Shown here piece by piece: positions 8,951-17,312 of a stretch of 64,000 nucleotides of DNA. Where the stretch lies: contig NZ_CP129884.1 of the NCBI RefSeq assembly GCF_030490285.1, positions 3,720,001 through 3,784,000 of the forward strand. The letters run 5' to 3'. Source of the stretch: Methylomonas montana (GTDB taxonomy: Bacteria; Pseudomonadota; Gammaproteobacteria; Methylococcales; Methylomonadaceae). Each line of letters starts with the position of its first letter. The first letter of the stretch is position 1. The notes under the pieces are model-generated. The model made no database searches. It saw nothing but the letters and a program-made list of their open reading frames with translations, and was not told the DNA's origin. Position numbers and translations under genes: made by a program.

Positions 8951-10255
8951 TTGAATCCCAACTTTTCCATCCATCCGAACAACTTCAACTCCTTGATGTT
9001 GTTTGGCTTGAGCCTAGTCAATTATGCCTTGCTGTATTGGGCCAATATTTTGTTGGCTCGTCATCTGACTATCGATGCTTTTGACGATTTCAGCGTGGCA
9101 ACTTCCGTCATCGCTTTGCTATCGACCCTGGCCACCTTGGGACTGGAAAAATATGCCCTGCGTCAGATTGCTTTGTGTATAGAGCGCGAAAACTGGCCCA
9201 GGCTGCGCGGCTTCTGGGTGTTTTCGTTGCGTACCATCCTGTTGTTCAGCCTATTCTTGATGGGCTTGCTCAGCGTAGGCCTAGAAGCCTTTCTAGCCTG
9301 GCAAAATGCCGATTTGCACATTGCCATAGTAATTTATGCCGGCTTTCTGCCAGTGATTGCGCTGTGTCTGTTCTTGATCGAAGTCATTACCGTATTCGGT
9401 GCGCAAATTCTCTCCCTGGTCTTGTATCGTTTTTTCCTGCCCGCCGTATTTTTACTGCTGTTGCTCAGTTTAAGCGACTTTCAAATCGAACTAACGGCGG
9501 TTTCCGCGGTACTTTGTTTTGGTACCGCTTGGTGTCTGACATTGATATTGATGATAGTAACGGCACGAGCCGCCAGTCCCAGAGGACTGCATCGGATTGA
9601 CGCCGATCTGAAACGTAAAAGCCGATGGCTAAAAAAGTCACTGCCGTTAATGATCAGCAGTTTGATGATGACCATGCTGACCAACGGCGGCACTATCATT
9701 CTGGAAATTCTCCATCCATCCGAAGCCGTGGTGGGCATTTATGCAATCGCCATGCAAACCACGGCGTTGATTTCATTGATAGGCACCTCGACCAATCGCT
9801 ATTATCTACCTATGCTGGTGGTTTTGCTGGAGCGCCGCGATCAGGTTGGCATCAAAGCCCTGCAAGTTAAACGCATGCGCCTGATTGCCGCCTTTGTCGG
9901 GGCTTTTCTGGGCATCATCGGTCTATGGGGCCAGGAAATACTCTATCTGTTCGGCGCCACCTTTGCGAGCGGTTATACAGCTTTACTCATCAGCGCGATT
10001 GGCGCAGCGTTTTGTACCTTGTTTTCCGATTCGCCCTACTATCTCCAGTTCATGGGACGCAATCGTCTGGTAGTTGGGTTGATCACGTTAGCCGCTATCG
10101 GCATGATCGGCCTGAGTTTTATTTTTGGCTTTCTCTACGGCGCCAGCGGGGTTGCAATCGCTTACACATTGCCAACCATATTGCTGTTCGCCAGCCTGAA
10201 GTGGCTGGCCTATCGGCATATGCGCAAGCTATTCGCCGTTAATGCTCAAGCGTGA
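8951..10255 (+). CDS. polysaccharide flippase (Wzx/MATE-like)
   Basis: A 434-residue, very hydrophobic protein with about 12 membrane segments and the overall pattern of the MOP superfamily (polysaccharide biosynthesis/O-antigen flippases): an early NILLARHLT-type segment, paired charged helices and internal pseudo-symmetry. The start is a TTG at 8951 preceded by AAAGGA with five-base spacing; no better ATG exists. It stands alone with no glycosyltransferases nearby, so the lipid-linked glycan substrate is unknown. Its 3' end overlaps the converging choice-of-anchor I gene by 17 bp. Confidence 0.8.
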   Translation: MNPNFSIHPNNFNSLMLFGLSLVNYALLYWANILLARHLTIDAFDDFSVATSVIALLSTLATLGLEKYALRQIALCIERENWPRLRGFWVFSLRTILLFSLFLMGLLSVGLEAFLAWQNADLHIAIVIYAGFLPVIALCLFLIEVITVFGAQILSLVLYRFFLPAVFLLLLLSLSDFQIELTAVSAVLCFGTAWCLTLILMIVTARAASPRGLHRIDADLKRKSRWLKKSLPLMISSLMMTMLTNGGTIILEILHPSEAVVGIYAIAMQTTALISLIGTSTNRYYLPMLVVLLERRDQVGIKALQVKRMRLIAAFVGAFLGIIGLWGQEILYLFGATFASGYTALLISAIGAAFCTLFSDSPYYLQFMGRNRLVVGLITLAAIGMIGLSFIFGFLYGASGVAIAYTLPTILLFASLKWLAYRHMRKLFAVNAQA

Positions 10256-11768
10256 ACTCTCCCCGCACCACTTTAAAACAAGCGACGGTGCCTATCATTT
10301 CGTTGGCGGTCAGCAAATAATGCTCGCCGTTGTTTTCGAAATGGGCGACACCTTCCGGCGAGCGGCTTTCTTCACCGGGAATCTTGCCCAGCGCCACCGT
10401 CTTGGGATGCTTGGGGTCGACCAAGGCAATCAGTACCAAGGCATCGGCACGCTCCATGCCTACTACCGCCCAAGGTTGGCCATCCATTTCAAACGTCACC
10501 ACTCCTTCCGGTTCGGCGCCTTTTTTGTTGCTGCGCCGCTCGGGATAAACACCGTGAGCAAAGCTGATTTCATCGAGCTGATTGCCGGTATCGGCGACGA
10601 AATCGCCGGTTTTGGCGTCGAACACGCTGACAGTCCTACCGCCGCTTTGTAACGGTTCTTCGCCATCTTGCACTTCGGTATCGGTATCGCCTTCGTCGGC
10701 GGTGACGAAATAACGGCCATCCGGCGTCAAGGCAATCCCGTCCGGTTCGCGCAAGGCCATCACCGACTGATTAAATTCCACCCAGCCATTTGACTTGCGG
10801 TCGGCACCGTGTTCGGCGATCCCCATATTGAAATACCCTAATATCCGCCCATTCGTCACGTCCACTTCGGCTACTTCATTGGTTTCCTGCAGTGTCACAT
10901 AAGCTCTCGATGCATCGGGCGACAGGGCAATATATTCGGGTTCCAATAAGGTTTTCGAGTCGCTGGCGACAGGAATCCGGATTTTGGCTTCGCCCTTGGT
11001 TTCGTTCGCATACACATCGGTGCCCTCGAAACGGCCGATTTTGACTTTCTTGTTTTCAATCGCGCCATTGCCGTCGAAATCGGTTTTTTTACTGATCTTG
11101 CCATCGCCGTCCCAGTCGATTTCCCGCTCCAGAAAATGGCCTTTTTCCGCGACGATAAAACCTTCCCTATGCGTGACATCCGCCAACTCGATATTGGCGT
11201 TGGCTTTCACTTTGGCATTTTTATCCAGATGGATGATAGAAATGCTGCCCTCGGCGGAAAAAAAATCGCCAGTCTGTTTATCGAACGAAAACTCCTCGCC
11301 TTCGTTGGCGACCAACGCGGCGCCACCATCCTTGGAAAACACCACCGCATCCGGCCCGAAACCCACTTCTACACGATCCAGCAAGGCCCCGCTGCTGGCG
11401 GAACGAATTTCCAAACGGCCTCTGTTATTGCCGGCGTCGATCACGGCCGCGAACACATCTAGCGACGGATGAAATGCCACCGAGGTAAACTCCTCGCCCT
11501 TGTGCAAACCCAGATTAAACCGGTTCAGGCGCGTGATTTTTCCGGGCTGGCTGACATCCAGTACATCGGCCTCGCCGGTATCAAAATTGCTCAATACCGC
11601 CCGCAGGGTCTGTTGCTGGACACTGACGATCTCGGTGCCTTTGTCGTGTCCGGAGTAATAAAGGCAATGCGGCTGCAATTGCCACTGACTGGTGGCCGGG
11701 CCCGTGACCGGATGCTCCGCACAACTCGACAGCAGCAACATCGCAAGCAACAGATGGTTCTTTTTCAA
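10239..11768 (-). CDS. choice-of-anchor I family beta-propeller lipoprotein
   Basis: A 509-residue exported protein built of repeated beta-propeller blades: LDVSQPGKITRLNRFN, FTSVAFHPSLDVFAAV, FGPDAVVFSKDGGAALVANEGE and YIALSPDASRAYVTLQETNEVAEV. The pattern is that of choice-of-anchor I proteins, some of which were once labelled alkaline phosphatases. I start at TTG 11768 (MKKNHLLLAMLLLSSC), which has GGAG seven bases upstream and gives a clean lipoprotein signal; a TTG at 11780 would add four residues. An Asp-rich insert (DWDGDGKISKK, DFDGNGAIENKK) resembles EF-hand or dockerin calcium loops. It lies directly after the phosphate-type porin, hinting at a phosphate-related role (inference). 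Confidence 0.8.
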   Translation of the reverse strand: MKKNHLLLAMLLLSSCAEHPVTGPATSQWQLQPHCLYYSGHDKGTEIVSVQQQTLRAVLSNFDTGEADVLDVSQPGKITRLNRFNLGLHKGEEFTSVAFHPSLDVFAAVIDAGNNRGRLEIRSASSGALLDRVEVGFGPDAVVFSKDGGAALVANEGEEFSFDKQTGDFFSAEGSISIIHLDKNAKVKANANIELADVTHREGFIVAEKGHFLEREIDWDGDGKISKKTDFDGNGAIENKKVKIGRFEGTDVYANETKGEAKIRIPVASDSKTLLEPEYIALSPDASRAYVTLQETNEVAEVDVTNGRILGYFNMGIAEHGADRKSNGWVEFNQSVMALREPDGIALTPDGRYFVTADEGDTDTEVQDGEEPLQSGGRTVSVFDAKTGDFVADTGNQLDEISFAHGVYPERRSNKKGAEPEGVVTFEMDGQPWAVVGMERADALVLIALVDPKHPKTVALGKIPGEESRSPEGVAHFENNGEHYLLTANEMIGTVACFKVVRGEFTLEH

Positions 11769-11833
11769 GAGTGTCTCCAAATAAAAATAAGATTGACGCC
11801 AAGGCCTTGCATCTTAACGCAAACATTAAACAC

Positions 11834-11866
11834 AAAAAAAGCCGCACCAAGTTGCCTCGGCGCGGC
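11834..11866 (-). terminator. intrinsic terminator of the porin gene
   Basis: Complementary arms 11841-11848 and 11859-11866 form an 8-bp GC-rich stem. The one imperfect position is a G-U wobble in minus-strand RNA but an A-C mismatch in plus-strand RNA, and the run of seven T follows the stem on the minus strand. It therefore terminates the porin transcript, 27 bp past its stop codon. Confidence 0.85.
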
Positions 11867-11892
11867 TTGAGCCTGACTGGAAAATCAACCGA

Positions 11893-13347
11893 TTAGAATG
11901 CCAACTGACCGCGCAGCATAAAGGTATCAACATTAGGTTCGCCGCCGCCTACCGTTCTGATCGGTGAGCCGCTCATATCCAAGGTCTTGTTGTAGTCAGC
12001 CATGAAGCGGATATTGCTGTTCAAGTACCAGTTCAATGCCACGGTCATATTGGACAGCTGCCCGCCTCTGATATTACCGCTGTTCAAATCAGCCTCAGAG
12101 TAACGACCGGCCAGTTCCCATGCGCCCCAAGTACCATTTTTCAAGCTAAATACTTTGTTGGGTTCCACTTTATAAAATTTGCCGTTTTTGTACTTGCGCG
12201 ATTCGCCGGTGATGGTCCATGAAGCTTCGGTGTACCAGCCATTAAATTCGGCGTTATCGCCGCCATTTTTACGATCGAGCCACATTTGCGTGTATTCACC
12301 ACCGATCGTAAATGGTCCATAGAGGGCGTTGGCTTCCAAGCCGACCATTTGGATAGCATTGATGCCTGTGATGTTTCCGGTATCGATCAGATTGAGGTTG
12401 GACATGTGCGAGGTTTCCGAGCGCAATCTCAGTGCGTGATCGGTGACTTGATCGTTGGCATTCGGATCGCGATAGTTACCCGCCACACCCAAATGGATTA
12501 ACTTGGTTTTCTCGTTGATCGGTGCATAGGTCCAACGTGTGCTGATACCCCAACCTTCATCCGCCTTATTGTTTTGACTATTGGCAGTCACAGTATCGCC
12601 GTAGACACCCACCTGCCCAGTCCAGTCTTTATGCATCGATGCGACATTAAGACCGATAGCCCGGTCAACGGTTGGAGCATTCAGGGAATCCATCAATGAA
12701 CGTTCCATGAACATCATGTCATTCGAGCTTTCCTGCAACTCGCGACTGAAAGCTTGTTTTTGTTGACCCGCCGTGAACTCAAAATCTTTTAAGCCTTTAT
12801 ACATGATAAACATGTCTTTGACCGCGACGCTATTGTCGGCAAAATCCACCTGGCTCTTGAAATCCCAGTCTTTGTAGAAAGTACCCAGAAACTCCATCCG
12901 TGCCCGACGCATTTCGGTACCGTCATTGGCTTCGACATGTGTTGCACCACTTAGCAGGTTATCGTCACCGCTGGTGTACGATGCATCGGCATGAATACGG
13001 CCACCGAGTCTGAATTTGAAATCCTTGTCAGCGGATTCAAATTGCACGCCTTTATTGTCTAATTTGACTTTCACGTTCTCTTCATCTGATTTCGCATGCT
13101 CATCCAGTGCTTTAAGCGCATTGTCTTTCAGCGCCAAATCTTCCTTGATTTGTTGAATCTCGGCTTTTTGCGCCGCCGTGTCTTCGACTTTTTCGAACGA
13201 ACCCAGTTTGGAACGGCCCGGACCTGGCTCGGCAAAAATTTGCTTGGTTTTAGAGTCCACGTATAAGTCCAGCGCCATGGCATCAACACAGACACCCGAG
13301 CCAATGACAGTCGCCACTGCTAGGCTCAGTTTAGAAAGTTTCATCAA
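11893..13347 (-). CDS. phosphate-selective porin (OprP/OprO type)
   Basis: A 484-residue outer-membrane beta-barrel protein. It has a signal peptide (MKLSKLSLAVATVIGSGVCVDAMA-like), a helical stretch near residues 45-90 (KAEIQQIKEDLALKDNALKALDE) and then the barrel beginning DFKFRLGGRIHADASYTSG, with alternating aromatic strands, and ending in a C-terminal Phe (FMLRGQLAF). The RARMEFLGTFYKDWDFKSQVDF segment is typical of the porin O/P family, which takes up phosphate or polyphosphate. A Pho box and matching -10 element lie 86 bp upstream, which supports phosphate-starvation control. An intrinsic terminator follows the gene. Confidence 0.88.
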   Translation of the reverse strand: MMKLSKLSLAVATVIGSGVCVDAMALDLYVDSKTKQIFAEPGPGRSKLGSFEKVEDTAAQKAEIQQIKEDLALKDNALKALDEHAKSDEENVKVKLDNKGVQFESADKDFKFRLGGRIHADASYTSGDDNLLSGATHVEANDGTEMRRARMEFLGTFYKDWDFKSQVDFADNSVAVKDMFIMYKGLKDFEFTAGQQKQAFSRELQESSNDMMFMERSLMDSLNAPTVDRAIGLNVASMHKDWTGQVGVYGDTVTANSQNNKADEGWGISTRWTYAPINEKTKLIHLGVAGNYRDPNANDQVTDHALRLRSETSHMSNLNLIDTGNITGINAIQMVGLEANALYGPFTIGGEYTQMWLDRKNGGDNAEFNGWYTEASWTITGESRKYKNGKFYKVEPNKVFSLKNGTWGAWELAGRYSEADLNSGNIRGGQLSNMTVALNWYLNSNIRFMADYNKTLDMSGSPIRTVGGGEPNVDTFMLRGQLAF

Positions 13348-13416
13348 GATTCTCCAAAATTTAAATAAATCAATGCGTTAACTCGAAGATCATCACGATC
13401 AGCAAGCTTGGTGCGC

Positions 13417-13450
13417 ATTGTATGGAGGCAATATGACAACTTTGTGACAA
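13417..13450 (-). promoter_or_regulatory. Pho box and -10 element of the porin gene
   Basis: On the minus strand there are two 7-bp direct repeats, TTGTCAC (13450-13444) and TTGTCAT (13439-13433), separated by four bases (AAAG). This is the architecture of a PhoB site (CTGTCAT-N4-CTGTCAT). Ten bases further on is TACAAT (13422-13417), a good -10 hexamer at the spacing used in PhoB-activated promoters, where the box replaces the -35 element. It drives the phosphate-type porin. Confidence 0.75.
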
Positions 13451-13626
13451 TACGAATTTAGATTGCGCTGCCGTTGCTTTTTTGCGACAGCGCAGACACT
13501 TTGCCTGCCAATCGATAGCGTGTCGTTAGCAAGAACGGCGCAATTCGAGGAGCGCCCTGTCACATTTCGGCAACATTTAAGCGAGTCGCGGGGCTTGAGC
13601 CGAACCGGCAGGCAATGCCGTTACCT
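13451..13626. other. non-coding spacer between porin promoter and REPIN-like repeat
   Basis: No credible gene is present. The only structure I see is a perfect 9-bp inverted repeat, TTGCCTGCC (13501-13509) and GGCAGGCAA (13607-13615), about 97 bp apart, flanking the left side of the REP pair. It may mark the limits of an inserted element, but this is uncertain. Confidence 0.4.
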
Positions 13627-13685
13627 GTAGGTGCGAATTTATTCGCACTAAGGGCGCGCTAAAGGTCGAATAAATTCGACCCTAC
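13627..13685. repeat. REPIN-like pair of inverted REP elements with GTAG heads
   Basis: Two 22-base units face each other. The left unit (13627-13648, plus) starts GTAGG and forms the stem GTGCGAAT...ATTCGCAC. The right unit (13664-13685) reads on the minus strand as GTAGG followed by GTCGAAT...ATTCGAC. Each has a GTAG head, a short palindromic stem and a TTTA-type core. This is the layout of REP elements mobilised by RAYT (TnpA-REP) transposases, and an inverted pair is called a REPIN. A third copy is at 60757-60778. Confidence 0.7.
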
Positions 13686-13756
13686 GGCCGGTCCAACTCT
13701 TGACTTAGTCGCATTGGCCTACGAGGGAGGGCAACGCCAACTTGCCGGCGTTTGCT

Positions 13757-14608
13757 TTAGATGGTGGGGTAAAACAGCTTAAAAATGATTTCGAACTCGT
13801 CACTGGTTTTATCGAGAATAAAACTGATTTGTTCGGGCGACAGGTTCAAGGCGCTGACGGAGAAAGCGTCGTAAGGGTTTTCGATACGGCTTAAACAATT
13901 GGCCAATCTGACCATGGCAGCAAGATCGGAATAAGCGCCGATGTGGTCCGGAAAACAGTGCAAGCGGATGCTTTCCACTACCACTTCCGGTAATTTCCAT
14001 AAGCGGCACAGCTCCGCGCCTGTCTGAAAATGATCGAAACCGATGACCGCCTGTTCGATACTGACTTCATCGTCAACCGCCAGATGCATTTGCGATTGCA
14101 ATAATAAATCCACTTCTCGAGCCAATACCGGGATCCGCCGGTAAAATACCAGCTGGCCGATGTTGTGCACCAAACCGCATAAAAATGCAGTGTCCACGTA
14201 CGACTTGCCGAACTGAATATCCAACTCCCTGGTAATCAGCGCGCAACGCAGGTTTCTGGCCCAGAAATCGTGTATCGAAAAATGTTGGCCCGGCAGGTTG
14301 GAGAAGCGGTCGACGATCACCGTACCCAGTACCAAATTATACAACTCGCGGGAACCGATCAAAGTGATAGCCTTGGCTATTGAGGTCACTTGCGACGGAA
14401 AGCCATAAAATGCGCTATTGACTATTTTTAATAACTTCATGGCCAACGCCGCGTCGTCCTCGATCACAAACGCGGCATCCTTGGCGGTTTTACTGGGATC
14501 ATCGACTATTTTCTTCAACAAAAAATAGACGTTGGGTGGCGACGCTAGTTGTAAATCGCCTCTAAGCAAGTCCGCTGCAGTCAAGGTGGATGTTGAGGAA
14601 TCTATCAT
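13757..14608 (-). CDS. HDOD domain protein
   Basis: A 283-residue soluble protein consisting essentially of one HDOD domain, a relative of HD phosphohydrolases that usually lacks the metal site and works in signalling. Family hallmarks are LASPPNVYFLLKKIVDDPSKTAKDAAFVIEDD at the start (quoted in parts), LLKIVNSAFYGFPSQVTSIAKAI, and AFLCGLVHNIGQLVFYRR, where an intact HN-type pair remains. The start is ATG 14608; the preceding in-frame TTG is less likely. It is divergent from a GGDEF/EAL gene, and HDOD proteins are often tied to second-messenger and motility control, so a shared signalling role is plausible. Confidence 0.87.
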   Translation of the reverse strand: MIDSSTSTLTAADLLRGDLQLASPPNVYFLLKKIVDDPSKTAKDAAFVIEDDAALAMKLLKIVNSAFYGFPSQVTSIAKAITLIGSRELYNLVLGTVIVDRFSNLPGQHFSIHDFWARNLRCALITRELDIQFGKSYVDTAFLCGLVHNIGQLVFYRRIPVLAREVDLLLQSQMHLAVDDEVSIEQAVIGFDHFQTGAELCRLWKLPEVVVESIRLHCFPDHIGAYSDLAAMVRLANCLSRIENPYDAFSVSALNLSPEQISFILDKTSDEFEIIFKLFYPTI

Positions 14609-14787
14609 CAATAATTCTAAAAAATTAAATTTACACCTATACTGAAAAGCAATAGCATAGAAACGACTTTAAGTCCTGCGCTTAAACCTAGACCATTTCA
14701 ATGGAAATACAACCCCCCCTAATCCCGACCCTCCTCCATAGCCCATGTTGATAGCTCCCGTGTTTATGAAGACTCCTGGACGGCTCT

Positions 14788-16623
14788 ATGACGATTGCCA
14801 GTGAAGCGCTGAAAGAAAAACTGATCATCATCGCGGAGCACAATGAAATCTCCGCACAAAAAATTGTTACTACTTTAAAAGCCAAAGGTTATACGGATAT
14901 CCGCCTGGCAAGCAATGGCGATGAGATTTATCAGCTCATCAAGCCGTACAGCGATCAGCCCGAGGCAATCGGCCTACTGGTCTTGAATGCCTCTCTACCG
15001 GGATGCAAAGCGCAGGAAATATGCGAAAGCCTTGCCAGTACCCGCGCGGCGTCCTTTATTCCAGTGGTGATTCTAAATGACGACGACTTTATCTGCGACT
15101 TCGACCACTGCCGTTCCCCGTGCGGCGACTGCCTGACTTACAAAATAAACACACCGGTTAACACTCAGGAATTACTACTCGCCGTCAAATTTTTATTGAG
15201 TTTGAAACTAGAACGTCAATTACGCCTCCGGCAAGAAGAGCAATTGATCAACGAACTGGCGGCCAAAAACGTTATCGATGCCAAGCTTAAGTTTCTAATC
15301 GCTCACGACGAGCTCACCGGCCTGTTCAATCGCAGCAGCTTCGAGCGTCAGCTCAGATTAATCCTTAACCGCAGCAATAAGACCCAAAAAGACGGCGCGC
15401 TGTTATTTATCGATGTCGACCGCTTTAGCCTGATCAACGAACTGGAGGGCTTTGAGGTGGGCGACCGACTGCTGGTCGAACTCGCGATTTTAGTCAGAAA
15501 ACAGGTGCCGCCCGGCAGTTTGTTTGCCCGGATCGGTGCCGACGAATTTTGCTTGTTTCTTGAAAACAAGACCAAAAAACAAGCTCAAACTCTAGCTGAA
15601 ACGATAAAATACACCGTCGATAACTTTAGGTTCTTTACCGGAGAAGTCTGCTACAGCGCCTCGGTTTCGATCGGCATCGCCACTCTCGATAACGCCATTT
15701 CCGCATTTCATCCCGGCGAGATGATCCTGCACGCCCGCCAAGCCTGTAATTTCGCCAAAAGCAATGGCCGTGACAATATTTGGATCTATAGCAGCGAAGA
15801 TCTTAGCGTCCAGGAAAGGCGGCGGGATATTTACTGGGTACCATTGATTCGTAAAGCCTTACGGGAAAACCATTTGTTCCTGGTTTTCCAGCCGGTGGTG
15901 CAATTGAGCGACGGTTATATATCCCATTACGAAGTACTGCTGAGGATGCGTAGCGAAAGCAATGACCTTATCACACCCGATCAATTTATCCCGGTGGCGG
16001 AACGAACCGGTTTGATCCACGGCATTGACCTCTGGGTGGTTGAAAATGCCATCGATTTTCTGGCGGCACTTCCTGCGTATATGTCCCATGTGTCGTTGGC
16101 TATCAACCTGTCCAGCTCCGCTTTTCAGTATCCGGATCTGTTATCGACCATCAGCGATAAGCTGGAGATGTCTTGGGTCGATGCCGGCCGGCTAACTTTC
16201 GAGATTACCGAAACGGCCGCCGTCGATAATTTCGAAAATACCCGGCATATGATTAACAAAATTCGGGCGCTGGGCTGTAAATTTGCACTGGATGATTTCG
16301 GCGCCGGCTTTTGTTCTTTCAATTATCTGAAAACCTTTCCGGTCGATTACGTGAAAATCGACGGCCAGTTCATTAGAAACTTACTCGATAATGAAACCGA
16401 CCAAATCCTGGTCAGATCAATGGTGGAAATTGCCGCGAAACTCGGCAAAAAAACCATCGCCGAATTTGTCGAATCACCCGGCACCGCGCTGAAATTGAGA
16501 GAAATAGGCGTTAATTTCGGACAGGGCTACGCCTTTGGCAAACCTGACCGGAATTTGCTGGATAGCAAAGTCTCTATAGCCATTTTGCAGGCTGCACAAC
16601 AGTCTCCCTTGCTGATAAATTAA
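14788..16623 (+). CDS. receiver-like GGDEF-EAL protein
   Basis: A 611-residue cyclic-di-GMP protein. Residues 1-130 resemble a response-regulator receiver, but the acidic pocket (IIIAEHNE) and the phospho-acceptor position (LVLNASLPG, Asn for Asp) are altered, so it is probably not phosphorylated. The GGDEF domain carries GADEF at residues 250-254, a departure from the canonical active-site loop. The EAL domain looks complete: EVLLR (ExLxR), Asn in INLSSSAF, EITE, DDFGAG, VKIDG and Glu in IAEFVE. It is therefore probably a phosphodiesterase with a weak or regulatory GGDEF domain. GGACGG precedes the ATG start. Confidence 0.9.
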   Translation: MTIASEALKEKLIIIAEHNEISAQKIVTTLKAKGYTDIRLASNGDEIYQLIKPYSDQPEAIGLLVLNASLPGCKAQEICESLASTRAASFIPVVILNDDDFICDFDHCRSPCGDCLTYKINTPVNTQELLLAVKFLLSLKLERQLRLRQEEQLINELAAKNVIDAKLKFLIAHDELTGLFNRSSFERQLRLILNRSNKTQKDGALLFIDVDRFSLINELEGFEVGDRLLVELAILVRKQVPPGSLFARIGADEFCLFLENKTKKQAQTLAETIKYTVDNFRFFTGEVCYSASVSIGIATLDNAISAFHPGEMILHARQACNFAKSNGRDNIWIYSSEDLSVQERRRDIYWVPLIRKALRENHLFLVFQPVVQLSDGYISHYEVLLRMRSESNDLITPDQFIPVAERTGLIHGIDLWVVENAIDFLAALPAYMSHVSLAINLSSSAFQYPDLLSTISDKLEMSWVDAGRLTFEITETAAVDNFENTRHMINKIRALGCKFALDDFGAGFCSFNYLKTFPVDYVKIDGQFIRNLLDNETDQILVRSMVEIAAKLGKKTIAEFVESPGTALKLREIGVNFGQGYAFGKPDRNLLDSKVSIAILQAAQQSPLLIN

Positions 16624-16772
16624 TGTCCATCTTTAGAAAGATTTAGCCTTTACAAGGAATTGGGTATTAGTTTACCGAGTTGACTTGCTCTGGTATATTC
16701 GCCTTCGGTGTATACACTTGTCATCATATTGTTCTTAAACTTAATTAAAAAAACAAACAAAGGGGAAGGGTT

Positions 16773-17261
16773 ATGGCTGAATTGCTTTTTATAGCAACGA
16801 CTATTTTTGTTGCTTATGTGGTGTTTGTAGTGCTCGGCGGCAAAAAGGAAAAACCGGAAAGTAGAAAACCCGAGACGGTCAAGCCGGAAACATCGAAACC
16901 AGTAGTCCAAGCCGAACAGACCGCCCCCCCCGCCGCAGTAAAAACCACCGCAAAAGCCGCTCCAAGCAAACCCGCCTCTAGCAAACCTGCAACAACCAAA
17001 ACCCCAGCCAGCAAAGCCGCCCCCGCCAAGACCGCTGCCGCCAAAACAGCTCCAGCGGCCGACAGTGTCAAAAATCCAAAAACCGGCGAAGTCACCAAAA
17101 TTCCCGCCAGTTACAATTTCGCAAAACGCTGGATCAAAGATGCGCTGGTAGAAGAAGGCTTACTCGACAAAGTTTATAAGAACAATGAGTTGGATGATGC
17201 GACCACCACAAAAATACAGGCGGCCTTGCAACAACTGAAAACCATGGACAAATACCAATAA
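16773..17261 (+). CDS. membrane-anchored Ala/Lys/Pro-rich protein
   Basis: A 162-residue protein I cannot assign to a named family. It has an N-terminal membrane segment (LLFIATTIFVAYVVFVVLGG). About 85 residues of low-complexity Lys/Ala/Pro/Thr sequence follow (for example KAAPSKPASSKPATTKTPA), resembling the tail of histone H1 or bacterial AlgP-like proteins. It ends in a compact helical domain of about 50 residues (SYNFAKRWIKDALVEEGLL). The ribosome binding site GGGGAAGGG is strong. The basic linker could bind nucleic acid or polyanions at the membrane, or simply act as a spacer; both are inference. A hairpin follows the gene. Confidence 0.75.
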   Translation: MAELLFIATTIFVAYVVFVVLGGKKEKPESRKPETVKPETSKPVVQAEQTAPPAAVKTTAKAAPSKPASSKPATTKTPASKAAPAKTAAAKTAPAADSVKNPKTGEVTKIPASYNFAKRWIKDALVEEGLLDKVYKNNELDDATTTKIQAALQQLKTMDKYQ

Positions 17262-17280
17262 ACATCGCCCATACCGCGTA

Positions 17281-17312
17281 CGGCAGCCTAAAATCCGGGC
17301 TGCCGGTTTATT
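17281..17312 (+). terminator. possible terminator after the Ala/Lys/Pro-rich protein
   Basis: A perfect 8-bp inverted repeat, CGGCAGCC (17281-17288) and GGCTGCCG (17298-17305), is followed on the plus strand by GTTTATT, a weak T tract. It lies 19 bp past the stop codon and abuts the converging pilR stop, so it may serve both transcripts. Confidence 0.45.

Noticed and set aside
13559-13576. Second Pho box on the plus strand
   Set aside because: CTGTCAC is followed by a poor second repeat (CGGCAAC) and no plus-strand gene starts nearby.
13757-14608. HD-type phosphohydrolase activity for the HDOD protein
   Set aside because: Only part of the metal-binding His/Asp set is present, as in other HDOD proteins, so enzyme activity is not claimed.
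16650-16910. Gene on the minus strand (86 residues)
   Set aside because: It covers the promoter and start of the Ala/Lys/Pro-rich protein gene, whose ribosome binding site is strong; the minus-strand reading has no site and no sensible composition.
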